Shown here piece by piece: positions 61,690 to 64,000 of a stretch of 64,000 nucleotides of DNA; position 1 is the stretch's first letter, and each line of letters starts with the position of its first letter. The stretch spans positions 124,001 through 188,000 of the forward strand of contig NZ_JABBFV010000001.1 of the NCBI RefSeq assembly GCF_012927105.1, written 5' to 3'. The notes beneath the pieces were generated by a model that did no database searches, was not told the origin of the DNA, and saw nothing but the letters and a program-made list of their open reading frames with translations. The stretch comes from Sphingobium psychrophilum (GTDB taxonomy: Bacteria > Pseudomonadota > Alphaproteobacteria > Sphingomonadales > Sphingomonadaceae). Position numbers and translations under genes: made by a program.

Positions 61690-62064
61690 GTCACCCCAGC
61701 GAAGGCTGAGGTCTCAGGCGGTCACGAGATAACGTCTGACATATCGCGCCAACCTGGATTCCTCTCTTCGACAAGCCGGATTTTCCATTCCCGCTTCCAG
61801 GCTTTTAGCGCCTTCTCGCGGGCAATGGCGCGCATGATGTCATCATGTGGCTCGGCTAGAACCAAGCGGGTCAGTCCGTATTTTTTGCAAAAAGCCGAAC
61901 CAGTGCCGTTTCGATGTTGTTCGGCGCGTGCTGCAATGTCGGCTGTGACGCCGATATAGAGAACACCCCTCGGCTTGTTGGTCATGATGTAGGTGTAGCC
62001 GCCTCGCGCCATGCCCTACCGTAGCGCGCGGCCGCCTGAGACCCCAGCCTTCGCTGGGGTGACG
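61689..62064. mobile_element. Candidate mini-element: GIY-YIG gene enclosed by 33-bp inverted repeats
   Basis: 61689-61721 and 62032-62064 are inverted repeats with a single mismatch over 33 nt. Each contains its own hairpin (CCCCAGCGAAGGCTGGGG type; imperfect in the left copy). The enclosed gene fills the interior almost completely: its stop codon touches the left repeat and its start is 19 nt from the right repeat. I see no target-site duplication. Confidence 0.65.
61722..62012 (-). CDS. Single-domain GIY-YIG nuclease family protein
   Basis: 96 residues. The GIY-YIG core is complete: YTYIMTNKPRGVLYIGVTADIAARAEQHRNG, with first Tyr pair (here YTY and YIG), the catalytic Arg in the following helix, and the metal-binding Glu region in AREKALKAWKREWKIRLVEERNPGW. 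Stand-alone proteins of this type (UPF0213-like) are widespread in alphaproteobacteria; their function is not settled. Its position inside inverted repeats is described under findings. Confidence 0.9.
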   Translation of the reverse strand: MARGGYTYIMTNKPRGVLYIGVTADIAARAEQHRNGTGSAFCKKYGLTRLVLAEPHDDIMRAIAREKALKAWKREWKIRLVEERNPGWRDMSDVIS

Positions 62065-62180
62065 GTGGATTTTATGACTGCTCTAGAACAATTGCTCCTG
62101 TAAACCCGCCAGTCCCCTTTCCACCCATCTTCGCCCCCAACCCCCTAGCCCCGCCACCCCCCAGTCGCTAAGGCCACCCC

Positions 62181-63953
<1,773 letters not shown>

Positions 63954-63958
63954 AGGCG

Positions 63959-63977
63959 TTCGCGCAGAGGCGCAGAG
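63959..63977 (+). repeat. Dispersed 19-mer repeat (copy 2)
   Basis: TTCGCGCAGAGGCGCAGAG; 18 of 19 bases match the minus-strand copy at 43892-43910. It lies directly after the recQ stop. Confidence 0.55.
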
Positions 63978-64000
63978 GGCGCAGGGAGTGAAGACACCTC

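Overview
The window reads as a chromosomal segment of a high-GC alphaproteobacterium of the order Sphingomonadales (Sphingobium, Sphingomonas or Novosphingobium type). The basis is the C40 carotenoid genes crtY-crtI and crtB, two large TonB-dependent receptors beside Rieske and P450 oxygenases, a DmeR/DmeF metal efflux pair, and amtB-glnK. The genus is inferred; no rRNA is present.

Region 1 (1-19.9 kb) is accessory. It holds an HlyD/ABC exporter whose ABC half has lost every ATPase motif, LysR and TetR regulators, and a phosphotransferase-AraC pair. These are followed by what looks like a catabolic cluster for a hydrophobic compound. The rightward genes are GST, a Rieske oxygenase and a small unknown protein. 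The leftward genes are TonB receptor 2, P450, TonB receptor 1, a molybdopterin oxidoreductase and a DUF4345 membrane protein. A divergent SnoaL-like protein and ferredoxin-NADP reductase complete it. Three promoter sites in this cluster carry pairs of the same 7-mer exactly 21 bp apart, which suggests one regulator, perhaps the local AraC protein. The region ends at 19.5-19.9 kb in a tRNA-Ser gene with a broken integrase against its 3' end. That integrase is fused tail to tail with a broken FAD monooxygenase, as expected for the scarred end of a tRNA-inserted island.

Region 2 (20-48.6 kb) is mostly conserved backbone: cyclophilin, alanine dehydrogenase, a TSUP permease, a two-component operon, a phospholipase D family protein, rpoZ, ung, a class A beta-lactamase-like protein, acyltransferase/cupin genes, a sugar epimerase, kdsD and kdsB (KDO), a phosphohistidine phosphatase, dmeF-dmeR, crtY-crtI, a LOG protein, crtB, amtB-glnK, a DUF924 protein, tldD and a small zinc protein. 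Palindromic repeats surround the LOG gene inside the carotenoid cluster.

Region 3 (48.7-59.04 kb) is a 10.35 kb element inserted in a tRNA-Val(UAC) gene. The 39-bp direct repeats at its ends are the 5' half of the tRNA up to the anticodon loop, not the usual 3' half. The intact tRNA is therefore read from a promoter supplied by the element, and the original promoter is stranded beyond the other end. The cargo is a P2-type head and baseplate set with internal deletions (Q, 'O, N, M', 'S, J, I; no P terminase), a low-GC lipoprotein, a truncated cytosine methyltransferase, an adenine/N4 methyltransferase, a small HTH protein and a tyrosine recombinase.

Region 4 (59.1-64 kb) returns to backbone: a winged-helix regulator, a class IV aminotransferase, and recQ. 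Between the last two lies a 376-bp cassette consisting of a single-domain GIY-YIG nuclease enclosed by 33-bp inverted repeats.
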